From positions 372,001 through 436,000 of the forward strand of contig NZ_QDKM01000003.1 of assembly GCF_003076755.1 (NCBI RefSeq): a DNA stretch of 64,000 nucleotides, given 5' to 3'. Under the pieces are notes generated by a model. The model was not told the DNA's origin, made no database searches, and saw nothing but the letters and a program-made list of their open reading frames with translations. Source of the stretch: Pararhodobacter oceanensis. Lineage in GTDB: Bacteria; Pseudomonadota; Alphaproteobacteria; Rhodobacterales; Rhodobacteraceae. The translations under genes were made by a program, and so were the position numbers. Below are positions 38,284 to 47,147 of the stretch, piece by piece (positions within the stretch are counted from its first letter, which is position 1; every line of letters begins with the position of its first letter).

Positions 38284-39663
38284 TTACCCGCAAATCTCGC
38301 CCAGCGCGCCGTCGATGGCGTCGGACATTTGGTCGACATCATCCGCCGTCGAGATCAGTGCCGGTGACAGGCAGAGCGTGTTGTTGAAACCGGGCACCGA
38401 GCGGTTGGTCATGCCGATCTGCACGCCGCGTTTCATCACCGCGCCGACCACCGCCGCGACGGTGGCTTCGGCCAGTGGCTCGCGTGAGGTGCGGTCGGAC
38501 ACCAGTTCGGCGCCGATAAACAGCCCCTTGCCGCGCACCTGCCCGATCACCCGATGCTTCTCCATCAAGGCGTTCAGATTGCCCATCAGCCGCTCACCCA
38601 TGGCGGTGGTGTTCTCCAACAGCCCCTCGTCCTCGATGATCCGCATATTCTCCAGCGCCGCCGCCGGACCGGCGGTGCAGCCGCCAAAGGTCGAGATGTC
38701 GCGGAAGTAGTCCAGCGGGTCATTCGGGTTGCCTTTGAACATCTCGAACACCGCTTCGGTGGTTACGGTGCAGGAGATCGCCGCATAGCCCGAGGCCACG
38801 CCCTTGGCCATGGTGACGATATCGGGCTGCACGCCGTATTGCTGGTAGCCGAACCATTTGCCGGTGCGCCCGACGCCGCAGACCACCTCGTCGATGATCA
38901 GCAGCAGCCCGTATTTCTTGCAGATTTCCTGCACGCGGGGCCAATAGCCCTCGGGCGGGGTGATCACGCCGCCGCCTGCCGTCACCGGCTCGAGAATGAT
39001 CGCGCCGACGGTATCGGGGCCCTCGCGCAGGATCACCTCTTCGATGGCGTTGGCGGCGCGCAAGCCGTAGTCCTCAACCTCGCCCCATTGGCTGCGGTAT
39101 TCGAGGCAATGCGGCACCGGCACAAAGCCTTCGGGATAGGGGCCGTAGAAGGATTTACGCTCTTCCTGCCCGCCCGAGGCCAGCGCGGCGATGGTGGTGC
39201 CGTGGTAGTCGCGCTCACGGTAGAGGATTTTCCACTTCTTGCCGCCATGCACCTGATGGGCGATCTGGCGCACCATCTTATAGGCTTTCTCATTCGCCTC
39301 GGAGCCGGAGTTCGAGTAATAGACCCGCGTCATACCGGGCATTTTCTCGATCAGACGCTGGGCGAACATCGCGCCGGGGATCGAGCCTGCGGACCCGGCG
39401 AAATAGTTCATCTTGAGCAGTTGATCGCGCACCACATTGGCGATGCTTTCGCGCCCGTAGCCGACGTTGACCGTCCAGACCCCGCCCGAAACCGCGTCCA
39501 GCGTTTCGCGGCCGGTAGCATCCCAGACCCGCAGGCCCTTGCCCTCGACAATCACCCGCGGATCGACGGCTTCATATTGTTTGTGCTGGCTCAAATGGTG
39601 CCAGACGTGAATGCGGTCAGCCTCGACCACCTCGCTCAGATCGTTGATGTTTGACGTATCCAT
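38284..39663 (-). CDS. tpa: Taurine--pyruvate aminotransferase
   Basis: The 459-residue class III PLP enzyme moves the amino group of taurine to pyruvate, giving sulfoacetaldehyde and alanine. RVYYSNSGSEANEKAYKM, LLLIIDEVVCGVGRTG (Asp258) and TMAKGVASGYA with the Schiff-base Lys287 are present. The start ATG 39663 has a GGGGG-rich site; an in-frame start at 39732 lies within the regulatory region. Identification rests on fold plus neighbours tauR and xsc, the same order as in R. capsulatus. Two direct repeats 75-107 bases upstream are probable TauR sites. Confidence 0.93.
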   Translation of the reverse strand: MDTSNINDLSEVVEADRIHVWHHLSQHKQYEAVDPRVIVEGKGLRVWDATGRETLDAVSGGVWTVNVGYGRESIANVVRDQLLKMNYFAGSAGSIPGAMFAQRLIEKMPGMTRVYYSNSGSEANEKAYKMVRQIAHQVHGGKKWKILYRERDYHGTTIAALASGGQEERKSFYGPYPEGFVPVPHCLEYRSQWGEVEDYGLRAANAIEEVILREGPDTVGAIILEPVTAGGGVITPPEGYWPRVQEICKKYGLLLIIDEVVCGVGRTGKWFGYQQYGVQPDIVTMAKGVASGYAAISCTVTTEAVFEMFKGNPNDPLDYFRDISTFGGCTAGPAAALENMRIIEDEGLLENTTAMGERLMGNLNALMEKHRVIGQVRGKGLFIGAELVSDRTSREPLAEATVAAVVGAVMKRGVQIGMTNRSVPGFNNTLCLSPALISTADDVDQMSDAIDGALGEICG

Positions 39664-39737
39664 GGCGCAACCCCCTTTTGCCGGCAAATGCCGGGCCGAA
39701 ACTATCGCCTGACACTCGCCCTTTCCTAGCACCTTCG

Positions 39738-39770
39738 ATAGCGCCAGTTATACCCTATTCATATCGCCAG
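39738..39770 (-). promoter_or_regulatory. Putative TauR operator upstream of tpa (two direct repeats)
   Basis: On the minus strand CTGGCGATAT (39761-39770) and CTGGCGCTAT (39738-39747) repeat with a 23-base period, about two helical turns. They lie 75-107 bases upstream of tpa and 53-85 upstream of tauR. TauR of R. capsulatus is known to bind direct repeats before tpa. A matching-period pair lies before xsc. Confidence 0.6.
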
Positions 39771-39822
39771 AACCCGCTAAAGTGAAGTTGAGCGGGGCGG
39801 CAGAACAGGAAGGGCGTGCGGG

Positions 39823-41298
39823 ATGAGTGTTTCGGTGGAAAGCTTCCTGATGGACCCGCATCACGATGGCACGCTGCAAAGCCGTATCCGGCAGATGGTC
39901 GCGCAGGGGATATTGTCCGGGCGGATGCGGCGCGGTGAGCGCATGCCTTCGAGCCGCAAACTGGCTGCGCATCTGGGGGTCAGCCGGATCACCGTGACGC
40001 TGGCCTACGCCGATCTCGTTGCCGATGATTACCTGCGTGCCGAGGGGCGCTCGGGGTATTTCGTGTCCGAGGGTGCGCCCGAACCCGGCGACCACCCGCC
40101 CGCGCGGGCCAGCGGCGGGGATGCGGTGGATTGGGGGCGGATGCTGGGCCATCGGCCGGAGTCGGTGCCGATGAGCCTTGGCAAGCCGCGCAACTGGCGC
40201 GATTTCCGCTATCCTTTCGTCTACGGGCAGGCCGATCCGACGCTGTTTGATCACGCCAATTGGCGCGGCTGTATGTTGCAGGCTTTGGGGCAAAAGGATT
40301 TCGCCCTGATGACCGATGATAATTTCGACCATGATGACCCCGCGCTGGTCGAATATATCGCCCGCCACACGCTGCCACGGCGGGGAATTCTGGCCGCGCC
40401 TGATGAGATACTGGTCACGCTGGGCGCGCAGAACGCGCTCTGGCTGACCGCGCAACTTTTGCTGAACCAGCGGCGCACGGCGGCGATTGAGGACCCCGGC
40501 TATCCCGGGTTGCGCGAGATCCTGCGCCAGACCCGTTGCCGCGTGGTGCCGGTGCCGGTCGGCGCGCAGGGGCTGGAGCCCGCGCGCGTGCCTGCAGGCA
40601 CCGACATCCTGTTTTGCACGCCGAGCCACCATTGCCCGACCGGCGCGACTCTGCCGCTGGAGGCGCGTCACGCGCTGCTGCACGAGGCCGCCGCGCGCAA
40701 CACGCTGATTGTCGAAGATGATTATGAATTCGAGATCACCCATGGCCGCGCGCCCCTGCCGGCGCTGAAATCGCTGGACCGCGAGGGGCGGGTGATCCAT
40801 GTCGGCAGCTTCTCGAAATCACTATTTCCGGGGCTGCGGCTGGGGTTTCTGGTCGGCCCCGCGCCGTTCATCCGCGAGGCGCGGGCATTGCGTGCGACGG
40901 TGCTGCGCCACCCGCCCGGCCTGTTGCAGCGCGCCGCCTCGCATTTTCTCTCGTTGGGCTATTACGACGCGATGCTGCGCCGTCTCACGCGCAGTTTCTC
41001 GCAACGCCGCGCGGTTCTGCTGGAAGCTGCACAGGCCGAAGGGCTGACGATAGGCGGCGCGGTGGATGTTGGCGGCTCGAGCCTATGGATGCGCACGCCG
41101 CAGGGCGTCAGCGCCGAGACCTTGGCGCGCGATCTGCATGAGGACAGCGTGCTGATTGAGCCCGGCGCGCGGTTTTTCGACCGGCCCGAGGAGGGCGACC
41201 GCTATTACCGCATCGCCTACTCCTCGATCACCGAAGAGCGTATCCCCGAGGGGATCGCCCGCATTGCCCGCCGGTTGCGCAGCGGAAACTGGACCTAG
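39823..41298 (+). CDS. tauR: TauR-type MocR/GntR family transcriptional activator
   Basis: The 491-residue product has an N-terminal GntR winged helix (RIRQMVAQGILSGRMRRGER, PSSRKLAAHLGVSRITVTLA) and a class I aminotransferase-like domain with the PLP lysine in GSFSKSLFPGLRLGF (about K332). MocR regulators bind PLP and a metabolite; in R. capsulatus TauR activates tpa when taurine is present. It is divergent from tpa and 119 bases before xsc. The gene is given from ATG 39823 with AGGAAGGG upstream. Function is inferred from order and family. Confidence 0.9.
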   Translation: MSVSVESFLMDPHHDGTLQSRIRQMVAQGILSGRMRRGERMPSSRKLAAHLGVSRITVTLAYADLVADDYLRAEGRSGYFVSEGAPEPGDHPPARASGGDAVDWGRMLGHRPESVPMSLGKPRNWRDFRYPFVYGQADPTLFDHANWRGCMLQALGQKDFALMTDDNFDHDDPALVEYIARHTLPRRGILAAPDEILVTLGAQNALWLTAQLLLNQRRTAAIEDPGYPGLREILRQTRCRVVPVPVGAQGLEPARVPAGTDILFCTPSHHCPTGATLPLEARHALLHEAAARNTLIVEDDYEFEITHGRAPLPALKSLDREGRVIHVGSFSKSLFPGLRLGFLVGPAPFIREARALRATVLRHPPGLLQRAASHFLSLGYYDAMLRRLTRSFSQRRAVLLEAAQAEGLTIGGAVDVGGSSLWMRTPQGVSAETLARDLHEDSVLIEPGARFFDRPEEGDRYYRIAYSSITEERIPEGIARIARRLRSGNWT

Positions 41299-41321
41299 AT
41301 ATGCGCAGGTTTTGGCCCTAA
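41289..41321 (+). promoter_or_regulatory. Putative TauR operator upstream of xsc (two direct repeats)
   Basis: CTGGACCTAG (41289-41298, overlapping the tauR stop codon) and TTGGCCCTAA (41312-41321) have the same 23-base period as the pair before tpa. Together the four halves give a YTGGMSMTA core. The xsc start is 97 bases further on. Confidence 0.55.
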
Positions 41322-41417
41322 ACTTTCCGGCCATAGCGGATAGATCAGAGCCAACGCAGCTTTGCGCGATCCGACCCGCCAAAGCCCCGACACCATCCAA
41401 TTGCAAGGACCACCGCG

Positions 41418-43193
41418 ATGAAAATGACCACCGAAGAAGCCTTTGTCAAAACGCTGCAATTGCATGGGATCGCGCATGCCTTCGGGATTATCGGCTCGGC
41501 GATGATGCCGGTCTCGGACCTGTTCCCGAAGGCGGGGATTATGTTTTGGGACTGCGCGCATGAGGGCAGCGCGGGGATGATGGCCGATGGTTACACGCGC
41601 GCCAGTGGCAGAATGTCGATGATGATCGCGCAGAATGGCCCCGGTATCACCAATTTCGTCACCGCGGTGAAAACCGCCTATTGGAACCACACGCCGCTGC
41701 TGCTGGTGACCCCGCAGGCGGCGAATAAGACCATCGGACAGGGCGGTTTCCAAGAGGTCGAGCAGATGAAGCTGTTCGAGGATATGGTCGCCTATCAAGA
41801 GGAGGTGCGTGATCCCTCGCGGGTGGTCGAAGTGCTCAACCGGGTGATCCTCAACGCCAAACGCGCCAGTGCGCCGGCGCAGATCAACATCCCGCGCGAT
41901 TACTGGACGCAGGTGATTGATGTGGACCTGCCGCAGGTGCTGGAATTCGAGCGTCCCGCGGGTGGCGAAGCGGCGGTGGCGCAGGCGGCGGAACTGCTGT
42001 CGGGGGCGCAGAATCCGGTGATCCTGAACGGTGCAGGTGTGGTGTTAGCCAAGGGCGGGATCGCCGCCTCGATGGCGCTGGCCGAGCGCTTGGATGCGCC
42101 GGTTTGCGTCGGCTACCAGCATAACGACGCCTTCCCCGGCTCGCATCCGCTGTTTGCCGGACCCTTGGGGTATAACGGCTCGAAAGCAGCGATGGAGCTG
42201 ATTTCCGAGGCTGATGTGGTGCTCTGTCTGGGCACGCGGTTGAACCCGTTTTCGACGCTGCCGGGCTACGGGATGGAGTATTGGCCCGATAAGGCCAAGA
42301 TCATTCAGGTGGATATCAATCCCGACCGGATCGGGCTGACCAAGACGGTCAGCGTTGGTATTGTCGGGGATGCGGCCAAGGTTGCGACGGGTATCTTGGC
42401 GCAACTGTCGGTGACGGCAGGAGACGCGGGGCGCGCGGCGCGCAAGGCGAAGATTGCTCAGAAGAAATCGGCTTGGGCGCAGCAGCTATCCTCAATGGAT
42501 CACGAAGACGACGATCCCGGCACCGATTGGAACCAGCGCGCCCGCGCCGATAAGCCCGCGTGGATGAGCCCGCGCATGGCGTGGCGGGCGATACAGGCGG
42601 CGCTGCCGGTCGAAGCGATCATCTCCTCGGACATCGGCAACAATTGCGCGATCGGTAATGCCTATCCGTCGTTCGAGACGGGGCGCAAATATCTGGCGCC
42701 GGGGTTGTTCGGCCCCTGCGGCTACGGGCTGCCCGCGATTGTCGGCGCCAAGATCGCCTGCCCCGATGTGCCGGTGGTCGGTTTTGCCGGTGACGGGGCA
42801 TTTGGCATCGCGGTGAATGAGTTGACCGCCATTGGCCGCGAAGAATGGCCGGCGGTGACGCAGGTGGTGTTCCGCAACTACCAATGGGGCGCGGAAAAGC
42901 GCAACTCGACGCTGTGGTTTGACGATAATTTCGTCGGCACCGAATTGGATACAAAGGTTAGCTATGCGGGGATCGCCCAAGCCTGCGGCCTCAAGGGCGT
43001 GGTCGCGCGGACGATGGCGGAACTGACCGAGGCGCTGGATCAGGCGCTCAAGGACCAGAAGGCGGGGATTACCACGCTGATTGAGGCGATGATCAATCAG
43101 GAACTCGGTGAGCCGTTCCGCCGTGACGCGATGAAAAAGCCGGTGGAAGTGGCGGGGATTGATGCCGCTGATATGCGGGCGCAGGAGGCCTAA
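41418..43193 (+). CDS. xsc: Sulfoacetaldehyde acetyltransferase
   Basis: The 591-residue thiamine diphosphate enzyme cleaves sulfoacetaldehyde with phosphate to acetyl phosphate and sulfite. EGSAGMMADGYTRASGRMSM, the ThDP-binding GDGAFGIAVNELTAI and IGSAMMPVSDLFPKAG at the N-terminus are present, with the family length. AAGGA lies before ATG 41418. It follows tauR on the same strand and is convergent with pta, which uses its product acetyl phosphate. Confidence 0.96.
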   Translation: MKMTTEEAFVKTLQLHGIAHAFGIIGSAMMPVSDLFPKAGIMFWDCAHEGSAGMMADGYTRASGRMSMMIAQNGPGITNFVTAVKTAYWNHTPLLLVTPQAANKTIGQGGFQEVEQMKLFEDMVAYQEEVRDPSRVVEVLNRVILNAKRASAPAQINIPRDYWTQVIDVDLPQVLEFERPAGGEAAVAQAAELLSGAQNPVILNGAGVVLAKGGIAASMALAERLDAPVCVGYQHNDAFPGSHPLFAGPLGYNGSKAAMELISEADVVLCLGTRLNPFSTLPGYGMEYWPDKAKIIQVDINPDRIGLTKTVSVGIVGDAAKVATGILAQLSVTAGDAGRAARKAKIAQKKSAWAQQLSSMDHEDDDPGTDWNQRARADKPAWMSPRMAWRAIQAALPVEAIISSDIGNNCAIGNAYPSFETGRKYLAPGLFGPCGYGLPAIVGAKIACPDVPVVGFAGDGAFGIAVNELTAIGREEWPAVTQVVFRNYQWGAEKRNSTLWFDDNFVGTELDTKVSYAGIAQACGLKGVVARTMAELTEALDQALKDQKAGITTLIEAMINQELGEPFRRDAMKKPVEVAGIDAADMRAQEA

Positions 43194-43213
43194 GCGGTCA
43201 TGGCTGTGCGAGT

Positions 43214-44089
43214 TTAGCCCATCGCCAGAGTGATCGCGGTGGCGCTGACGATATCGGCAACAGAGGCGCCGCGGCTCAGGTCGCAGACGGGGCAGCGGAA
43301 GCCTTGCAGGAAGGGGCCGAGCGCCTGCGCGCCAGCCAGTTCCTGCAGCAGTTTATAGGCGATATTGCCCGCATCCAGTGAGGGGAAGATCAGTGTATTG
43401 GCGACACCGCCTGCGTAGCCCTTCTTGGCGGCGATCACCGCGTTCAGCGCCGCATCGGCCTGCACTGGCCCCGCAAATCCGCTGGCCTCGCAAGCCGCGC
43501 GCACGATGTCTACCGAGGCCCCCTGCCCCGATGCGCCGGTGGAAAACGACAAGAGCGCCACATGCGCCTCGCCGAGCAGGGCGCGGGCGGATCTTGCACT
43601 GGCACGGGCGATATCGGCGAGTTGTGCGGCGTCCGGCGCGGTGTTGACGGCGCAATCGGCAAAGACCAGCGGGCGGGCGGGTGCACCGTCGCGGGCGGGC
43701 ATCAACATCAGGAAAAAGCTGGAGGGCGTGGTGACGCCTTCGGCCATGCCGATGGCCAGCGACGCGGCTTCGATCACGCGGCGGGTGGGATGGGTGGCAC
43801 CGGCAACCATCGCCTCGGCCTCGCCCGCCGCGACCATCGCCGCGGCGCGGATCAGGGGTTTTTCCAGCATCCGCCGCGCCAGCGCAGGCTTCAGCGTGGG
43901 GCGGTTGACCAGCAGCAGGTCGACATAAGCCTCGGCAGGACGCGCGGCCTCCAGTGTCAGCGGTTCGGCCAACCCCTCGGCGCGCAGCCGCGCGGCGGCT
44001 TCGGCAATGCGCGGATCCTCCATTTCCGGCAGGACCACCCGCGCGCCGCGTGTTTTCGCAGCCTCAAATGCGCGCCCTACTACATCCAT
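43214..44089 (-). CDS. pta: Phosphate acetyltransferase (single-domain)
   Basis: The 291-residue product is a PTA_PTB-domain enzyme: RVVLPEMEDPRIAEAAARLR at the start, AEAMVAGATHPTRRVIEA, and SFSTGASGQGASVDIVRAA, GYAGGVANTLIFPSLDAGNIA near the C-terminus. It converts acetyl phosphate from Xsc to acetyl-CoA. It is shorter than many Pta proteins and lacks the N-terminal DRTGG and CobB-like regions of the long form, as in Xsc-linked homologues. The start ATG 44089 has GGAGGGCAGG upstream. It is convergent with xsc rather than downstream, a small rearrangement from other strains. Confidence 0.9.
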   Translation of the reverse strand: MDVVGRAFEAAKTRGARVVLPEMEDPRIAEAAARLRAEGLAEPLTLEAARPAEAYVDLLLVNRPTLKPALARRMLEKPLIRAAAMVAAGEAEAMVAGATHPTRRVIEAASLAIGMAEGVTTPSSFFLMLMPARDGAPARPLVFADCAVNTAPDAAQLADIARASARSARALLGEAHVALLSFSTGASGQGASVDIVRAACEASGFAGPVQADAALNAVIAAKKGYAGGVANTLIFPSLDAGNIAYKLLQELAGAQALGPFLQGFRCPVCDLSRGASVADIVSATAITLAMG

Positions 44090-44263
44090 CCTGCCCTCCG
44101 TTTCCTGCTTGATGCAGACTGCCGATATAGCGCAGACGGTCAAGCGCAACCGGCACCGCCAGAGGGCCCGAGGCAGCTTGCCACCAGCGGCATCGCAAGG
44201 AACCTTGCACTTGTGTAACGCCGCAGCGTATTGAGGCGGAGTGGTGACGGTGAGGAATGTTGG

Positions 44264-45142
44264 ATGGAACAAGGGCAGTCTCAGCCGTTCAAAGCGGCTC
44301 TGTGGATGTGCGGGGCGATTGCCTCCTTCACCTTTATGGCGGTGGCCGGACGCACGGTGCAGACCGAGCTCAACACCTTCGAGCTGATGTTCTGGCGCTC
44401 GTTCCTTGGCATGCTGATTGTGCTGGCGATCATCCGCTGGCGCACCGGCGAGTTCGCGGCGATCCGCACCCGCCATTGGGGGCTGCATCTGACGCGCAAT
44501 ATCTTCCACTTTTTCGGCCAGAACATGTGGTTCTACGGCATCGCGGTGATCCCGCTGTCGCAACTGGTGGCGCTGGAGTTCACCATGCCGATCTGGGTGC
44601 TGCTGCTGGCGCCGCTGTTTTTGGGCGAGGTGCTGACGCGGCGCAAACTGATTGTCGCGCTGATCGGCTTTATCGGCGTGCTGGTGGTGGCGCAACCGGG
44701 GGTGCAACCCTTGAGCAGCGGCCATGCGGCGGGGATATTGGCGGCGGTGGCCTTTGCGGTGAACCTGATATTCACCCGCAAGATCATGCTGCATGACGCG
44801 GTGCTCTGCGTGTTGTTCTGGATGACCCTCAGCCAGACGGTGATGGGGCTTGGCCTGTCACTGGCCAGCGGCTTTACATGGCCCAGTCTGGCGCTGTCGC
44901 CGTGGCTGGTGATCATCGCGATCACCGGCTTGACCGCGCATTACTCGCTGACCTCGGCGCTGGGGCTGGCACCGGCGATGCTGGTCGCGCCGATGGAATT
45001 TGCCCGCCTGCCGATCATCGCGCTGGTCGGGATGGTGGTCTATGCCGAGGCGCTGGACCCGATGGTGTTCCTTGGCGCGGCGATCATTTTCTCGGCGAAT
45101 TTCTGGAATATGCGCGGCGCAAGAATCCGCAGCCGCGCCTAG
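44264..45142 (+). CDS. EamA/DMT-superfamily transporter
   Basis: The 292-residue product has ten membrane segments in two EamA halves (NTFELMFWRSFLGMLIVLAI, MPIWVLLLAPLFLGEVLTRR). It is divergent from pta. In taurine dissimilation sulfite or an organosulfur compound must leave the cell, but nothing in this sequence shows that this protein does it. ATG 44264 with GAGGAA is preferred to an earlier in-frame codon. Confidence 0.85.
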   Translation: MEQGQSQPFKAALWMCGAIASFTFMAVAGRTVQTELNTFELMFWRSFLGMLIVLAIIRWRTGEFAAIRTRHWGLHLTRNIFHFFGQNMWFYGIAVIPLSQLVALEFTMPIWVLLLAPLFLGEVLTRRKLIVALIGFIGVLVVAQPGVQPLSSGHAAGILAAVAFAVNLIFTRKIMLHDAVLCVLFWMTLSQTVMGLGLSLASGFTWPSLALSPWLVIIAITGLTAHYSLTSALGLAPAMLVAPMEFARLPIIALVGMVVYAEALDPMVFLGAAIIFSANFWNMRGARIRSRA

Positions 45143-45262
45143 GGTGAAGCAGGCGCGGCGCAGCGCGCCAAGGCGGCGCGGCGAGGGGCTAAGCTCTGGG
45201 TTCCGTGCAGAAAAAATTCGCCCGACCTGACGCCACGATCTGACCGGATCGTCAAAACGGCT

Positions 45263-45291
45263 TTGCATGGATTATGCACTTGTGCTTTAAC
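45263..45291 (+). promoter_or_regulatory. Candidate promoter of TRAP operon
   Basis: TTGCAT (45263-45268) and TTTAAC (45286-45291) are spaced by 17 bases, 56 bases before the binding-protein start. The -10 is weak, so this is tentative. No TauR-like repeats are seen here. Confidence 0.35.
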
Positions 45292-45346
45292 TTCGGCTAT
45301 CGGCTCAAAAATAGGGCCGAATCCAACACCTTTGGGAGGCACTACT

Positions 45347-46453
45347 ATGGATCGTCGCTCTTTTTTGCGGACCTCGACCATCGGGGGCGCGGCGGCTGCT
45401 GCGTCAACTCTGGCGGCTCCGGCAATCGCGCAGGGCAATATCACCTGGCGCATGGTCACCACCTGGCCGCGTAACTTCCCCGGTCTGGGCGTCGGCGCAC
45501 AGCGTCTGGCCGACCGTATCACCACCGCTTCGGGTGGCCGTCTGACCGTCGAGGTTTACTCGGCTGGTGAGTTGGTGCCGCCGCTGCAGTCGCTGGACGC
45601 GGTGATCGACGGCACGGCCGAGATGAGCCACGGTGCCGCCTATTACTGGCAGAATAAATCCGTCGCGCTGTCGTTCTTTACCGGTGTGCCCTTCGGCATG
45701 ACCTCGCGCGAGATGGCGTCATGGGTGCGCTATATGGGCGGCCAAGAGCTTTGGGACGAGGTTTACGACCAGTTCGGCGTGCAGGGCTTCCTGTCCGGCG
45801 ACACCGGCACCCAGACCGGCGGCTGGTTCAAGAACGAGATCACCGGATTGTCCGACCTGCAGGGTCTGCGCTTCCGCACCCCGGGTCTGGGCGGTCAGGT
45901 CTGGCAGGCGCTGGGCGTCAGCGTCACCAATATGGCCGCGGGCGAGATTTTCCAGTCGCTGCAGTCGGGCACGCTGGATGCCGCAGAATTCGTTGGCCCC
46001 TATAACGATCTGGCGCTGGGCTTCTATCAGGTGTGCAACCACTACTACACCTCGTCCTTCGTCGAGCCGGGTCTGGCCACCGAACTGGTTGTCGATAAGG
46101 CCAAATATCAGGCCCTGCCCGATGACCTGCAGGCGATCATCCGCGATGTCTCGCAGGCGGAATACGACCAAGTGGCGTCGGACTTCTATGCCAATGATCC
46201 GCGCGCGCTGAACACGCTGGTCAACGAGCATGGCGTGACCCTGCACAACGCCTTCCCCGATGACGTGGTCGAAGCCGCAGCCGGTGCCGCCAAGGAAATC
46301 ATTGGCGGCATCCTGAACTCGGACGACGATCTGACCCGTCGTGTGGCGCGCAGCTTCATCGATTCGATGAACCTGACCCGCACCCGTACCGAGGCCACCG
46401 ATCTGACCTATGCTCTGGCACGCCAGCGCTATCTGGATTACTCGGATCTGTAA
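45347..46453 (+). CDS. dctP: TRAP transporter substrate-binding protein (DctP family, TakP-like)
   Basis: The 368-residue product has a twin-arginine-type signal (DRRSFLRTSTIGGAAAAAST, cleavage about ApaIAQ), then WRMVTTWPRNFPGLGVGAQRLAD, GGWFKNEITGLSDLQGLRFR and SLQSGTLDAAEFVGPYNDL. This matches the mannitol/chloroaromatic and 2-oxoacid (TakP) branch of DctP. The Arg in LRFRTPGLGG would hold a carboxylate. The start at ATG 45347 has GGGAGGC; an upstream frame from 45263 would lose the signal. The ligand, a 2-oxoacid or an organosulfonate, is unresolved. Confidence 0.9.
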   Translation: MDRRSFLRTSTIGGAAAAASTLAAPAIAQGNITWRMVTTWPRNFPGLGVGAQRLADRITTASGGRLTVEVYSAGELVPPLQSLDAVIDGTAEMSHGAAYYWQNKSVALSFFTGVPFGMTSREMASWVRYMGGQELWDEVYDQFGVQGFLSGDTGTQTGGWFKNEITGLSDLQGLRFRTPGLGGQVWQALGVSVTNMAAGEIFQSLQSGTLDAAEFVGPYNDLALGFYQVCNHYYTSSFVEPGLATELVVDKAKYQALPDDLQAIIRDVSQAEYDQVASDFYANDPRALNTLVNEHGVTLHNAFPDDVVEAAAGAAKEIIGGILNSDDDLTRRVARSFIDSMNLTRTRTEATDLTYALARQRYLDYSDL

Positions 46454-46528
46454 GCCAAAGATACGCCACGTGCGCGCCAAAATCCTTGACGGCGCGCACA
46501 AACTGCGTATTCCGAGACACATTCTTGG

Positions 46529-46561
46529 AGCCCGGTCCGAGCAATCGCACCGGGCTTTTTT
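46529..46561 (+). terminator. Terminator or attenuator between dctP and dctQ
   Basis: AGCCCGGT (46529-46536) pairs with ACCGGGCT (46549-46556), followed by TTTTT. It is 76 bases after dctP and 30 before dctQ, so it may let the binding protein be made in excess of the membrane subunits. Confidence 0.8.
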
Positions 46562-46590
46562 CATCCTAGGCATCCATTCGGGAGCTTCCC

Positions 46591-47142
46591 ATGCATAGCC
46601 TGTCTGTCATCATGCGCGCGATCAACGGGCTCAACCGGCTGATCGGCGGCATCTTTTCCTGGCTCTCGGTCGCCATCGTGGTGGTCTGCTTCTGGGTGGT
46701 TATCGAGCGCTACTTCTTCGGCAACACCCGCCTGTGGATGCAGGATCTCTACCCTTGGCTCAGCGGCGTGATGTTCACCGCTGTCGCCGGCTACGCGCTG
46801 CTCAACAACGACCATGTGCGCGTCGATATTTTCTACCGCCCGACCTCGAGCCGCAACAAAGCCTGGATGGACCTGATCGGGGTTTTGGTCTTCCTGCTGC
46901 CGTTCACCTATGTCGTGGCGATCTATTGCTACACCTTCGTGGCGCGCTCTTGGGGGCTGCGCGAGGGCTCGGCCAATCCGGGCGGCGCCGAAGGTCTGTT
47001 CCTGGTCAAGGGCTTCATTCTGGTGTTCGCCGCGACATTGGCCCTGCAAGGGATCTCGATGCTGATCCGCTCGATCCTGATCCTGAGGGGCCGCGAGGAT
47101 CTGGTGCCGCATGATTACCGCTATGAAACGCTGATGGGATAG
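46591..47142 (+). CDS. dctQ: TRAP transporter small permease (DctQ)
   Basis: The 183-residue product has four hydrophobic segments and the DctQ segment RLWMQDLYPWLSGVMFTAVA. It forms the small membrane subunit with DctM. A GGGAGC site precedes ATG 46591. It starts 30 bases after an intrinsic terminator-like hairpin and ends 5 bases before dctM, so the two are coupled. Charged C-terminal tail as usual. Confidence 0.9.
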   Translation: MHSLSVIMRAINGLNRLIGGIFSWLSVAIVVVCFWVVIERYFFGNTRLWMQDLYPWLSGVMFTAVAGYALLNNDHVRVDIFYRPTSSRNKAWMDLIGVLVFLLPFTYVVAIYCYTFVARSWGLREGSANPGGAEGLFLVKGFILVFAATLALQGISMLIRSILILRGREDLVPHDYRYETLMG

Positions 47143-47147
47143 ATACG

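Noticed and set aside
43214-44264. A TauR-like repeat pair before pta or in the EamA leader
   Set aside because: I looked for CTGG-type repeats at 23-base spacing; only scattered single CTG motifs were present.
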